A DNA stretch of 64,000 bases from Aphelenchoides besseyi (lineage: Eukaryota > Nematoda > Chromadorea > Rhabditida > Aphelenchoididae). Where the stretch lies: contig JAMPIQ010000002.1 in the NCBI GenBank assembly GCA_024699855.1, forward strand, positions 2,108,001-2,172,000, written 5' to 3'. Below are positions 25,109 through 37,441 of the stretch, piece by piece (position 1 is the first letter of the stretch; each line of letters begins with the position of its first letter). The notes under the pieces are model-generated. The model made no database searches. It worked only from the letters and a program-made list of their open reading frames with translations, and was not told where the DNA came from. A program made the translations under genes and the position numbers.

Positions 25109-25822
25109 ATGAACAGAATGTTGCCGGTTCCTGTGGTCCTCGCTCATGCGACTGCCAATTCCATTCAATTGGAGTCGCTGTTTCCGATTGATCCACAGCT
25201 TTTACCTTCGGCTAAAGCTATGAAGAAGCCGAATCGTCTGTCGACTTCGTTTGGTTCGCCGGTTCCGATTCTACAGACCAAATCGATTCTGAAGAACAGC
25301 AAGAAGAAAGAAGGGTAAGTTGAACGGTTTGAATGCTTTTATTTCAAATTTCAGTGACAGACGCTGGGAGACAATTGAACGTCTTCGTGATCTCTACAAG
25401 ATCTGGAAATACGAAGCTTCCCAAGAAGATCTTCTCAACAAGTCAATAGTCAAGGAAGTGAGTTGTGGAGTAGATTGTTGTAGCAGACAATTTTAGCGAT
25501 CGTTCTATTACCAATTGATGTCGAAACTCAAAGAAGCGTATCACGAGAACCAGCGTTTGAAAGCGTAAGTTCTCTGTGTCTCCACAGAAATGTGTTTGTA
25601 GTGAACTAGAGCATTGTGAGACGAAGCAAAAGGAATCGAGTAAGTCGAGATGCAACTCGAAGATCGAACAATTGAGAGCCAGAGTTACGGTCCTCCAGCA
25701 ACGAGTGAATGAACTCAAAGCCGAAAAGAAGAAGTGAGTTCAAGTCTTTCACGATCATTCACGTTCATAGATTCGGATTTCTGGATTGTGGACCATCGCA
25801 GCTTTCTATTTCAGCTAAATAA
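25109..25822 (+). CDS. Coiled-coil protein, unknown function
   Basis: Five exons: 25109-25314, 25355-25457, 25497-25564, 25602-25733, 25771-25822; 186 aa. The first 68 residues are low-complexity with prolines and end in a basic KSILKNSKKKEG. The rest is helical: RRWETIERLRDLYKIWKYE, YYQLMSKLKEAYHENQRLK, and a heptad-rich stretch near residues 130-165 (IEQLRARVTVLQQRVNELK). It ends GFLDCGPSQLSISAK. Only the coiled coil can be said with confidence; no family is recognised. The stop codon overlaps an AATAAA signal. Confidence 0.75.
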
Positions 25823-28134
25823 ACTCATTGACTGAAATCATTTAACTTCTAATTGTCATTTTTGTTTAAAGCGCTTAGCGTAGTTTAATAAACGTCTTTA
25901 AGTTTGGTGTCAATCGTCTCAAATTTGTAAGTTAAATGATGTGGTTCTCTTGTTTTGCTTGTCAAATGAACCACATGATTAATTGACAGGATAACTACTG
26001 AGCCGTCTCTACGTATTTCAGAATTTAACGAATTTGAAGCCTTCAATAACAACCCGTGGATGTGTTTTGTCAATCAGATTTCCATTCCGCTTTCCTGATG
26101 TTTCAATTCTGTTCTGTATTGTCAATAACATTTTCTATTAATAGCAGCTTTTTGAGGGTTCATAAAAAAATGATCGTAATTGTCCTAATGCAATTTGATG
26201 TGCAAACAGGAAGTTGCCCTCAATAAACCGGTACAAACTGAACACACGCAAACGATGACAAAGCTGTTTGTAATTTGAATCAACGTCATCGAAAATACCA
26301 TGTTATTTTCTGGAAGTCATTTAATAGGTCATCTCTAAGCTTATAGATCATGATCATCATTGGCATTTGATGCAAAATGTTTGCGCTCGTTGTCTTCAGC
26401 TTCTTCGTATTCTTCTTCGGCGTTAGAAAAGGACTTTCTTTGTGCTCGGACACTCTGTTTAGATGATTTGTTTATTCAGATCTCGTACATGTTGCACATT
26501 GAAACGTCAAACCACCTGCTTCGAATAAACAGTAGATTTAACATTGTGCTTCAACTTCCGAACGAACATTTTTAGTTACAAATCCATTCAAGTTGGTTGC
26601 TAGAAATGCAACCAGCTGCTCACAACAGATTTTGCTTTGTAAAAGTTGGGAGTTCGCTTGAAATCGAATTTTTTAAAATCGCACGCCCACGAACACAAAT
26701 TCAGAATCGCAGGTGTGCAATTAAGTGCGACGGTCATGGGATTAGCAATTTGACCGTAACGCAGTTGTGCAATCATTTGGCGGGCAAAAGGCGTGCAATC
26801 TGATCTATTAAGCGAAATATTCATAGTTTATTGTAGAATCTCGGATGATAAGAAGCACGAGATCTTGGATTCGAACAACTGTCCAACAAAAACAACAAAG
26901 TGTTCAGAGCTCAATTGGTGTTTCTCATTATTTCAGGCTTCAGTTTCCCACCTCCTGCACATCTAACGGCTCTTAGACTGACTGCGAGTAACGAACACGA
27001 ACGCAAATGAAGCGCCTTAGCAGGTGAGTTGAGATCGATGTCTCGTGCGATGAGCTTGATCGGCTGTTAACTGATCGCTCTGACGACCTTTCGTCTTCCT
27101 TTATGTCTTCACGTTCATAACCGCCGTCAGACTCAACGCGGAGACTTCGCGTTTTTTCAATCAATCGAAAACTCTTCGGTTGAGTCATTCGGGAAGGTCA
27201 CTTGGCTTCCTCAAGGACACTTCCAGAGGGAATTGCACGTCGATGATTTTTGTATTCGGGTGTCCAGAACAAACTCGAAAACAAATTCACGTGTTTTTGT
27301 TGTGTGCGCAAATCGCGTTGACGCGAAATGTTGCGCAGTCGGAAAAAGAAGACAAATCGCGCTGTGAAACACGCAGCTGCTCGAATTTCAAATCCACAAC
27401 GTCGCCGTTTCTTCGATTCCGACGGCTGACCGTTCGATGGAATCGCACGGTCGCCGTTCAACGACGTCTTTTGCGCAATAAAACGGATGTCCATCTCCAC
27501 GTCTTTTTGTACGACGCGCAATTAATTGGTTTTGCTTGTAGAGAAAACGTGAATTCTGCACGCGGTTTCGAACTTTTTTGTTTCAGAATTCGAACGTCGC
27601 CAAAAACTGACGAGTTGCATCGACTTGCAGCTCATAAGCGAGTGCAACGTCTTCGTTTCGAGTCGTGAGCTTTTTGATGTCGGTCACGATGTTCATTCTT
27701 GCGTTTTTGTTCGGACCGGAAGCCAAAAAGTACACGGTTCGTCCACTTCACTGAACTTCGATTTCTTTTCGTTTTCTTTTTTGGGCCTCACGACCGGATC
27801 TCCTGATTTCCAGGTTCTCGGGTGGAACGTGCACTAAAGTCGCCGGGTTTATTGCAAATTCTGTCGACAACGAAGTACGTAAACTTTGCGTCGAGAATCG
27901 TCAATAAGGAAGGCGAAGCGGAATGGAACCTCCTGGAGGTTTGCGCTCAAACAACCGCGCGCTCGTGTCACCGTCAATAAACTCCATCGACGTTTCACGT
28001 CAAACGGACGTCTGACTGATAAAAAATAGCGCAAATCTCCCCCCAAAGTGTCACTTTCAGTTTGTCGTGTACTTTCTTTCTTCTAGTGATAACACGAACC
28101 GTGAACTCACAATTCAGTTCGTTTCAGAACTTCC
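25823..28134. other. Intergenic, 2.3 kb
   Basis: The first 1.2 kb is AT-rich with nothing recognisable. The 27.2-28.0 kb part is CG-rich like the 5.6-9.1 kb block and has overlapping open frames on both strands; it ends just before the DUF229 gene and may be its promoter. Confidence 0.4.
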
Positions 28135-30590
28135 ATGATCTCGTTCAAGTTCTTTCTTCTCATTTTTGCCACCGCTGTTGCCTCAGTCTTCTTCATCCTA
28201 AGCGACAGCTTTGTCTCGCACAACTCTCAGGATTTCGAGCAGATTTTGGCTACAGGTGAGTCGGGAAAACCGCTTTGTCGTTTCGCGAACGTTCGCTCTT
28301 CGTTCCGCTGCAACGACGAGTACCCGGGAGTTATTGTAACAACTGCGCGAGAAGTGGCGCAAATTGAGCGTAGTGATTCATTTTTTTTGTAAACTTAAAC
28401 GGCTCATTCACGGCCATCAATCATCAACGGAATTCGATGTTTGAGCGAAATAAACAAAAGTTTGCAGAAGAACCTCAGTTCAGTTTGTTGACTGCAAAGA
28501 CAACTCCACCACCGATTGTCGACGAATGTCGGCTACCGAAGTTGGATCCATGGGATCCGTCGATCAAAATGTTTCTAGACGCTCACAAGAACCCAAGATC
28601 CAACTGCAAAGTTAGTTTCGTTCGTCGAAGTTTCGTGAAATCCGGCGGTGTGTTGGTCGTGAATCAAACGAACGATCATTTGAAGGACGGAGAGAAATGC
28701 TTCTTTCGATGCTTGTTCCCAGTGGATGATTGGAATCTTCGTTTTGGCTCGTGGATTTACATCAACTTCACCGCCAAACCTCAATGTGATGTTTTCGATG
28801 TTCAGTGCAGTGTGGCTGGAATAACCACCTACAAGTTTCTGCACGCACAAATCTTTGAGCAACCGTAAGCTCATGGTATTTGTTTGCCAATTTAACTTCA
28901 ACTCTTAAGGCCCCTGAAAGTCAAACCGCTACCCAACACTCCCGATGTTCATATGATTGTTCTGGACTCCGTTTCCATGTCTCAATTCTTCCGTTCAATG
29001 CCAATGACTCTTCACTTTCTTCGAACCGAATTGGATGCTGTTATCTTCCCGTACGCTAACAAAGTCGGACTCAACAGTCGACCGAATGCCTACGGTTTTA
29101 TGATTGGCGAACGAGCTGAAGCGTTGCCTCCGAATCCATGGGGTCGTGCGAATCCTCACGGTCGATCGAGCGAACTTTGCAAGAAAGCACTGGACACCGA
29201 GAATGTGATTATGTTGGACTACAAGAAACGAGGATTTAGAACCATGATGAACGAAGATTGGGTAGAAGAGGTTAAGTGTATTGACATTCTTTACTTTCTT
29301 GCAGGCAATCGGCATTTTCAATTGGCCAACTTGTACGGGATTCAAAAAACCTCCGGTTGATCATTTTCTGAAGTTTGTTTTCATTGCCTTTTATTCTTAC
29401 TTGTATGTTTAGACCCTACACAATTCGCATCGAGGGAGACAAACGATACAAGGACAAAGAACTCGCCAAGATGATCTTCCAACGCTCATGCATTGAACGT
29501 CACGACTACATTTTGAACGTTTTGGAAGAGTACATGGGCAAATATCCAAATGAACCGAAATTCAGTTTGTCATGGATGACTCAGATTGCTCACGACGATT
29601 GGAACGGTCTCTATCACGTCGACGAACAGTTCCGCGACTTTTTTGTTCGAATTAAATCGAAGGTAAGTTTTCGACTTGATTTCAAAACGAACTTCGATTT
29701 CAGCTTCGCAATTCGTTCGTTATTTTCCAAGCCGATCACGGCGGCAGAACCGGGAGTGTTCGGCAAACAATGATCGGCGAAATCGAAGACAACAATCCCT
29801 TTCTCGCCATCATTCTCCCCGAACATTTGCGCGGAAAATCGGAGATCATGGCGCAGTTATACCGAAATAGTCAGCAGCTAACTACTCACTTCGATCTCTA
29901 CGCGACTTTGGTGGAAATTGCGAACGTGTGTTTGTTTGACTAAAACTCTCGACCCCAAAAACGTTCCATTCAACTCACGGATTTCAGAATGGAGCGCAAT
30001 GGAACAGCAGAACCGACTTTTCCAACACCACCTACGAACACCCGAATCGCACGTTCATCGGCTCCAGTTTGTTTCATCCGATGAAACAACCGCGAACGTG
30101 CGAAAACCTGATGATTCCGTTTCATTGTGAGTTGTCGACGAAAACCCACCAATCAACAGCAATTCAGTTTGTCTTTGTCAACACGATCACAAGCTAATCA
30201 AAAACGAATCAATCGCTCTCCGGGTTGCCGAATTGGCGGTCACGAAAATGAATGACGCGATTCGAAAATCCGAATACAAAGACAAATGCTCGGAACTAAC
30301 CGTCGATCGAAATCAAACTGTCACTCTGGACATTCAAGAATTCGATCCACAAGGCGCACGAAGACTCTTTCGAGTGAACTACCGAGTGGAGCCAAGTGGT
30401 GGCTTCTACGATACATTTGCAGAGGTAACCGAACAGTTGGACTCCAATGAAACTTCCTGTTTAGATGACCAACGAAGAAGTGAAATTGATCTCAAACAAG
30501 TTTCCACGACACGATCGATATGCCAAAGATGCCGCTTGTATTCCCGAGAACTTTATTCGCAATTATTGTTTCTGTCCGAAAGCTCATTGA
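28135..30590 (+). CDS. DUF229 sulfatase-like membrane protein
   Basis: Nine exons: 28135-28255, 28468-28864, 28910-29270, 29305-29372, 29413-29662, 29704-29925, 29988-30126, 30168-30424, 30465-30590; 646 aa. An N-terminal hydrophobic helix (FKFFLLIFATAVASVFFIL) suggests a type II anchor. The DUF229 body has DVHMIVLDSVSMSQF (about residue 180), IFNWPTCTGF, a metal-site-like FQADHGGRTG, and the NPFLAIILPEHL and THFDLYATLVEI blocks. The family belongs to the alkaline phosphatase/sulfatase fold and is much expanded in nematodes; the substrate is unknown. The sulfatase CxPxR cysteine motif was not seen, so classical sulfatase activity is not claimed. Intron 1 is the longest, 212 nt. Its stop lies 100 nt from the converging PLA2 gene. 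Confidence 0.9.
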
Positions 30591-30690
30591 TCCCAACCCG
30601 GTTATTCTTCATTTTGTTCATTTTTCATGTACACATCATTTGCTCAATGTTAATTGAAACGGGTAAAGTAAAAAAGTTTATTAGTGGACA

Positions 30691-31110
30691 TCAACCAACT
30701 TTTTTCAATCCAGCAAGTCCGTAGGCAATTCCTCCATTGAAGCGAACAAAAGTGCACCAACCGTGGACTGACGGTCCCTTGTCGGCTTTACATCCAGTCC
30801 TGTTGAGGGCGTCTTCCATGCATTTGCAAAAGTCGTTGTCACAATTGATTTGACCGAGTTGCTGAGAGTAACAGTTATCGTGAGCTACGCAACAGGATCC
30901 AATTTCTTTGATTGACTTCGGGCATTCGTTGTTGGCAATCATGTACCTTCAAATACCTTTAACAGATATTCTAAAGTCTATTTATTACGAAAGCTCTTCC
31001 GTGCCCATAGTCCCACAAGCCCAACCGTTAGGAACTGCAGCATAAGCTGCTGAGAATAAACTAACGAATAGAACGGCAATTTTGAGCAGAAACTGCGAAT
31101 TCCCGGCCAT
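30691..31110 (-). CDS. Secreted phospholipase A2-like protein
   Basis: Two exons on the minus strand: 31110-30989 and 30946-30691; 125 aa. Signal peptide FLLKIAVLFVSLFSAAYA is followed by WACGT and the calcium/catalytic-type PLA2 core CCVAHDNCY, then INCDNDFCKCMEDAL. Cysteine spacing matches small nematode secreted PLA2 proteins, and the catalytic HD pair is intact. It is likely to hydrolyse phospholipids outside the cell. The start ATG lies 4 nt after a GATTTCAG acceptor, consistent with a trans-splice site. Confidence 0.88.
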
Positions 31111-31652
31111 CTCGCTGAAATCAGAAGATTGAAATTGAAAGCAAAACAACACGTGGCTAATTAGCCGCTTATTGAAGTTAACAGAACACGATCTTTGGTC
31201 TACAGACACCTCCGGCAAAAGTTCTCGATTTCATTGTTGAAATAACATTAACGTTTCGGATTAAGCGCATTCAGGCATCTGCGCAGGTGACATACACGTT
31301 CCCCTCTTTATTCAATATGCGTCTCGTCAACGGCTCGAATCGTGCGGAGATTAAGGTCGCGAGATGCGACGGCAAACTCACTGGACATTTGGGTTAAACG
31401 GTCAATTAATCGTGATAATACGACGGTTATCACCACCAATGTTAAAAATAAGTTGCTGAGCAGTATTGATTTTCGACTTATAGAACTCGCCATTAGTCAG
31501 AAGCTTCACGATGTAGACAAGTTTCTTGTTGCTCACAAGTCTATTCAAACTTTCTTCTGAATAAAACGATTTGTTTGATAGATTAAGTTTATCCGGCAAC
31601 TTTAAAGCTGACAATCATTGGAACCACTGAAGCATTTGAGACTGAAAGCATT
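31111..31652. other. Intergenic, 0.5 kb
   Basis: Between the PLA2 gene and the unknown gene, both on the minus strand. No coding structure seen; it should carry the PLA2 promoter. Confidence 0.4.
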
Positions 31653-32951
31653 TCAACCCGACATCAAATCGCTGAGTCGTACAACGTCCAAGAAATCTTC
31701 GTTGAGCATGTTCATTTCTTCGCGTTTATCTTCCTCGACCAAAGTCAATTTGTACTCCAAAGATTTCGGCGGCCGAACAATGTGAATGATCGTGCCTTCT
31801 GGAACCACATGCAAAGTCACACGAACCTTTAAAGAAGAGCTAAGAATAAGAGAAAATGAACTTACTCGATTGATAAACTGAAAAACGTAGTCAAGACAGT
31901 CATTGATATTCCAATCCTTTGCTTCCGAGAGAAAAAGATCTGACTGCATGGTCAACACTTGTCTCAACGTACAATGCTTTTCTTTCTGTGTGTACACACC
32001 AGCAACTACGTTCTTTATATCGCAAAGAATCGACTCAATGTAATTCCTAGAAGCAAAGTATAGAACACAGAAAACAGCTAATTCACCGACCTCATCTGAG
32101 ATTGTGGCGACATGTGACAAGAAGCCAGTAACTTGGCACTTTTCGGAGTGCTCTTCGATTGAAAGGGTAATATCCGAACGTAGTTGCCTTCTAAATGACG
32201 AATAAACAGTTGAATAAAACCCTAACCTTTGTCTTTTCCACTCGCATTTCCGGCCAACAGAAGTCGATGAACACCGGGACCGTCTTCATCGATCAAGTCA
32301 CATCTGGAGACCACTTTCAACTGATGACCCAAATTCGCGGGAGCTTTGTAGTCGGGCCACTTCTGCAACACAAAAAGCTGCACAATCAAATCAAAATCTC
32401 CCTCACATCACCATCAGCCAACGTTAAAATCTGCTCTAACTTGTCCCAAATATACGCTTTTATGCGATCTTGTTTCTCGGATCCCGATGACAGTCGATTC
32501 GGTTCTCCAAGTTCAAATTCATTCAAGAACACGATTCCTTTGTGTTGACGGGTAACAATTGAGAAGCCGGGATCGTTCGCTTGTTTATGAAGATACCTAG
32601 AGTTGGCAACACGACAAATCAAACTCTGAAGACAAACAACGTTTGAATTGTCGGCAACTTCGTTCAAAGTTTTCTCTAAAATGGCAAAGTCGAAATCAAT
32701 AAAACGTATTCACTACCTTTCTCACACATCTGAACGGCCAGATATTCGATTAGCCCCTTTATTTTGTTCGAAAAGGTCTCGAATTTTTTCGATTTCTGAT
32801 AGCCACCCAACAGATCGACGAGCATTTTCTTTCGGGCCATGAACTCGGTGTTCAATTTCCGAACACATCGCTCATCGAATATCACTCGATCGTTCTGATA
32901 ATCTTCGATGAAATGTCCGCAAATCGTAGCGTTTTTCACACGCTTAGGCAT
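31653..32951 (-). CDS. Unrecognised 364-residue protein
   Basis: Six exons on the minus strand: 32951-32717, 32675-32407, 32362-32227, 32190-32091, 32046-31866, 31826-31653; 364 aa, all phases consistent. No signal peptide or TM helix. Visible features: a basic N-terminus (MPKRVKNATICGHFIEDY), a helical basic region (KKMLVDLLGGYQKSKKFE), GIVFLNEFELGEPN, a hydrophilic middle with LLLAGNASGKDKG, and an acidic C-terminus (LVEEDKREEMNMLNEDFLD). I do not recognise a family. It starts 175 nt after the stop of the PARP gene on the same strand, which suggests an operon. An upstream in-frame ATG at 33044 is possible but falls in the probable intercistronic spacer. Confidence 0.8.
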
Positions 32952-33125
32952 TTCGTCCCAACTGCCGCCTGAACACGACCAGCTCGAGGTCTCGTTTGAG
33001 CTCCGCGAACAGCCTGCTAACGATAAGAATGTCCGCTCGATCATCGCACGGTGCGGTCCGCTTTTTATTCAATAAAACAGCAAAAGCATACAATGATCAT
33101 TGATTCTGACGTAAATTGTTCGAAA

Positions 33126-34131
33126 TTACTTCGGAAGAATTTCGACTTTAACTAAGTACTTGTGACGAATTTGATTCGAATAGTAAACGACATACTCATC
33201 GTAGAGCAACTTCTCTTTGTTATACTCGACTAAAGGTGCTGCTGGCACTTTAATAGGTGGAGAAACGTTTTGGATTGTACTGAAAACACAATGCTGTTGG
33301 CTTTCAATTTAAACCAAAACTCACTATTCTCCAGCTGGCCGATGGGTTCCCCGTATATACGACGAGTTTCCATCACGAAGATCACGTTTTGCTTGCTTAT
33401 TTGCATCGGTATACTCATTGATACGCCCTAAAGCTACTTCACTCAAGAACAAATAACCATAATGGCGGAATCCAGGTGGAGTTGTTCCTTCATCAGCTCC
33501 ACCTTGATACTTATTTGGATTGCTACTTGAATAATTGGCAGCTTTAGTAGCGCAATTAGTGAAATAGATTCCTGCTCCAAGCATGGCTTCAGACTGCAAA
33601 GAAAGTTGATTGTCATAATAAATTCGAAGTTTACCGAAGCAAAAGCCGACCGATATCCCTCCTTAAGAATACTATAGACATGCTCCGGTTGAGTGCCGTG
33701 CCAAAGCAACTTACTGAAAAGCCAAATCAATTACTAAGATTCAAATGAAACTCACTGATTAGCTAATCCGTTTTTAAACTCTCTATCACCCGGACGCTCA
33801 ATCTCAAATGCTTCAACCACACGCAATTTGAAGTCATGAGTTTTGCCTTGAGTGTTATTCACGTACATCGTAATCATCTAAACGAACAGACGTGTAAATG
33901 CGAACAACTCGAACGATTCACTGGATCGTCTACGGGAAGTAAACTACGAGCCACCGCATTGCGATGAGTATCGTTTGCTTCCAAATCGTCCAACAAAGCC
34001 TTGATTCTCGGATCACGAGGATCTGAAGACAAGCAATAAACGCATGACAACAAAATTAACTTACCAGCACCGACCATTTTGCGTTTTGCTTGAAGTGTTT
34101 CTGAAATGTTTTGGTTAACCCCAATGTCCAT
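33126..34131 (-). CDS. PARP-type ADP-ribosyltransferase, catalytic domain only (copy A)
   Basis: Six exons on the minus strand: 34131-34065, 34022-33922, 33877-33756, 33713-33635, 33593-33325, 33279-33126; 263 aa. A short N-terminal segment (DPRDPRIKALLDDLEAND) stands where PARP1/2 have the end of the helical domain, followed by MITMYVNNTQGKTHDF. The ART domain has LLWHGT (H of the H-Y-E triad), GAGIYFTNCATKAANYSS (Y), YLFLSEVALG and LYDEYVVY (E). All three catalytic residues are present, so it may be a PARP1/2-like poly- or mono-ADP-ribosyltransferase. No zinc finger, BRCT, WGR or full helical regulatory domain is encoded, and a divergent gene starts 0.8 kb away. It is a paralogue of the gene at 48506-49484. 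Confidence 0.9.
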
Positions 34132-34929
34132 TCAACTAAATAAAAGCGCCGGTGGACTAAAGACAGTGGAAGTCAATTCACGACTAACATCAAAAAATCC
34201 TCAAAATTCTTTCCAACAGATGGCATCATGACTTCGAATGTTTCCATTCAATTTTTATGGAATTTATTGGAACGACCAGCCAACAGACTGAGATCATTTG
34301 TCACCGTCAGAACGAGCGAACGTGCAAAAAACGTTGCGGCCAATCGAGATCTACGGCAAAAGACGAAGAGCCCATGACCCCCGAGCACTTCGCTGCTGCA
34401 ATTGAGATTGACGTTTGCAGCCAAGGACTCAAATTTCACAGACGTGCTCTTTAAAGATGATCACTTTCAATCAGTGTGTTGCAAACGAGACGAATGCAAT
34501 CAAACTTCTACAGTAACCTTTGAGTTTCAATTCTCTCACTGATGGGGACAAGCGGAAACTCTTTTTAATGCCTTTCTATAGCTCATTCAAGGGTTCTGGG
34601 TATTCTCAGCCAATGGGATCAAATGCAAAAAACTTGTCTTCAGGCAAAACTGAGCAAAAGCACTTCAACCGGCGTTTTGAAGGGACCGTTCGACGTTCTT
34701 CGACTCATCGAAATACATCTCGAACCTTCGAGGATATTCGTGCTCATTCTCGATTCATTGAACATCGTCAAATGTACGGTTGGTCTCGAGATTAATCAGT
34801 TATATCGTTTAGACCACCAACTGTCGACGGTCGGCAATTTGCGGTCCATCGGACGCGAATCGTCGGGTTGAGCGGCTCGCTGAAACGACTTAAAATCGAA
34901 AAGAAGTTTCCGTTGGATTCGAACTCGAA
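34132..34929. other. Divergent intergenic between PARP-A and p44
   Basis: Two overlapping plus-strand open frames (34520-34871) have no relation to p44 and lack a splice path to it. Probably a shared promoter region. Confidence 0.4.
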
Positions 34930-36212
34930 ATGCGGGTAATTGAGCCAAAATTAGCGAACACGAGCTCCACGATCGTGAGCGAGAACGGGAAGTTGAGGAT
35001 GAAGAAAATGGGCGTCGTAAGTGGTCATCAGAAGATTTCACTTCTTTTCTTGTTGTTTAGATGCGGTTCGTTTACGTGATCATCGACTACTCGGTGGCGA
35101 TGTTGGACCAGTCGCTGTTTCCAAACCTCATAACCGTGTCAATGGGTCGCGTGAAGAATTTCGTTCAGAATTTCTTTCAATTCAATCCGATCGCTCAAAT
35201 CGGCTTGATTTTGTGTAACGATCGTAAACCGAATCGTTTGGTCTCATTCACAAGTAAGAGCCCACAATCGTTGACTGAATTGACTGTTCTTCAGGTGATT
35301 CCCGAGTTCTGAACGACGCCCTCGATAGTCTAGACTACGCGGCGTGCACCGGCGATTTTTCGCTTCAAACATCGTTGAATTTGGCGTTACAAGATTTACA
35401 GTGAGTTCCGTTAAAGGTTGTTATGTGAACGGCTGATTTAAGAGGACAACCGAGCTACGCAAGTCGTGAGATCATCTGTGTCATGGGCAGCTTGGCGTCG
35501 ATTGATCCAGGGAACATCTTTTCGACTATTCAGGTTTGGAGTCCCTTTTCTTTTCTTTGACTGTTTTCTAGGTGTTGAAACGACATTCGATTCGATGTTC
35601 AGTCATTGGTCTGACAGCTGAGATGTACGCCTGCAAGAAGCTCTGCGATTCCACGGGCGGACGATACGATGTGGTTATGAATGACAATCATTTTCGGGAG
35701 ATTTTCGACGAGCACATGAAGCCAGTGATTATGCCCGGAGATACGGGAAGCGATTTGATTCCCGTGTGTTTTCCAACTCGAGAAGCTGTTTTTGCACCAC
35801 CTGCGTGCACCTGGTAAGTCCCGACGTCTGCATTCAGAAGGAATTCGATTTCAGTCACAAAGACGATTTCTCTCAATTGGACCAGACTTTTGTTTGTCAA
35901 CAATGTGGAGCCAACTTTTGCTCGACACCGGCCGAATGCACTGTCTGTGGGATTCTGTTGATCACCGCTCCGCAATTGGCACGAGCTTTTCAGCATCTCG
36001 TGGAGTTGGACAAATTCGAAGAGTCAACAAATTTCGAAAGGTAAGTACGGAGCAACTAGTCGTGATACATTTTGGTCTTTAGTTCCTGTTATGCCTGTCA
36101 AGTCTCAATCAACGAAAAAGCTTTTTTGTGTGGGAAATGCGGGGCAACGTTCTGTTCGGATTGCAACGATTTGACTCACAAGTTGCTTCAAGTATGTCCA
36201 TCTTGTGGATAA
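34930..36212 (+). CDS. TFIIH subunit p44 (GTF2H2/SSL1)
   Basis: Seven exons: 34930-35016, 35061-35253, 35295-35400, 35443-35533, 35572-35813, 35855-36040, 36083-36212; 344 aa. A VWA-like domain (MRFVYVIIDYSVAMLD, IICVMGSLASIDPGNI, VIGLTAEMYACKKLC) is followed by a C4 zinc site (PPACTC, VCQQCGANFCS, AECTVCG) and a C-terminal RING-like site (CYACQVSINEKAFLCGKCG, CSDCN, CPSCG). p44 activates the XPD helicase in TFIIH for transcription initiation and nucleotide excision repair. The N-terminus is shorter than in mammals (about 395 aa overall), and exon 1 (29 residues) is the least certain part. GPN3 starts 153 nt downstream on the same strand. Confidence 0.93.
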
Positions 36213-36364
36213 ACGGACATTCTTTTTCGATCTCAACTGGTTCTTGTTGTTTTTGTTACTTCTTGATCATTAAATTTGTTCCCAATCGACGAGTTTGTTT
36301 AAGCGGTAGAAGTTCCGTTGGATTCTTTGACCAATTGGTTTCCGATTAAAACGTTCGTTTGAGA

Positions 36365-37327
36365 ATGAAGTACGCTCAGTTGGTTGTTGGTCCTGCGGGA
36401 AGTGGCAAGTCGACGTATTGCCACACGATTCAAGAGCACTGTCGAAGCATTCAACGGCAAGTTTTCGTGATCAATTTGGATCCCGCTGCTGATTCGTTCA
36501 AATATCAGTGTGATGTTGGTGGGTGATTTCCTTTCACTGCTTAACCAGTTTTGCATTTCAGATGTGCGCGATTTGATTAGTGTTCAGGATGTGCAAGAAG
36601 ACGAGGAACTGATTCTCGGTCCAAATGGAGCCCTGGTTTTCTGTATGGAGTATCTGATGAATGAACTCGATTGGCTACATGGTAGTGACTAGGTTTTTTC
36701 TTTACTTTCTGTGTTTAGAACAAATAAACGAGGCCGAAGACGACTATTTTTTGATCGATTGTCCCGGTCAAATTGAACTCTACAGTCATTTGCCTGTGAT
36801 GCGTCAGTTTGTGAACAAACTGCAGTCTTGGGGCTTCAACGTCTGCACCGTTTTTCTTTTGGACTCACAGTTTCTGTTGGATTCCGACAAGTTTATCGCC
36901 GGTGCTCTGACCACGCTCTCAACTATGGTATCGCTGGAAACTCCTGCTGTGAATGTGATTTCAAAAATGGACATGGTAAACGACAAAGATCGAGAGTTTC
37001 TGGATCTTGTAGTGGAAGGCAACGCTCAGATGATCCTCGACCACGTCAGTTTTGCTTTTTTTCTCTTATCCATCTTCTTTTTTTCAGCAAGAACCAACTC
37101 CGTGGTCACAAAAGAATCGTAAACTGACGGAAATCATTGCCAACATTCTTGACGAATACTCACTCGTACATTTCAAGCCTTTGAATCCTGATGACGAAGA
37201 TCAAGTCACCGAGTTGCTGCTTACAATCGATAACACCATTCAATACGGCGAAGATTTGGACGTTCAAGATCGAATTCCCGACGATGTTGATCCTGATGAA
37301 CCTGATTTGGGATACGACGATTCTTAA
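36365..37327 (+). CDS. gpn-3: GPN-loop GTPase 3
   Basis: Four exons: 36365-36518, 36562-36681, 36719-37044, 37088-37327; 279 aa. Motifs in order: [15 protein letters not shown] (P-loop), [22 protein letters not shown] (the GPN insertion), [15 protein letters not shown] (G3), and SKMDMV (G4). The C-terminal part keeps [11 protein letters not shown] and ends with an acidic tail. GPN3 helps assemble and import RNA polymerase II. It follows p44 by 153 nt on the same strand, a probable operon that puts two RNA polymerase II/TFIIH-related genes together. Of the GPN1-3 paralogues it matches GPN3 best, by the FCMEY and [11 protein letters not shown] segments. Confidence 0.92.
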
Positions 37328-37441
37328 CCGCACAATTTGCTTTGTATTGTTTGTTAAGTTTATTAAATCAAAATCTTAAAGGCCACAAGATATCGAGATT
37401 ACAAGTGAGTTGATATGCTTTCGAGTAGATGGACATGAGAA

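Noticed and set aside
34520..34871. Possible upstream exons of p44 in overlapping plus-strand frames
   Set aside because: No similarity to the p44 N-terminus and no in-phase splice to 34930.
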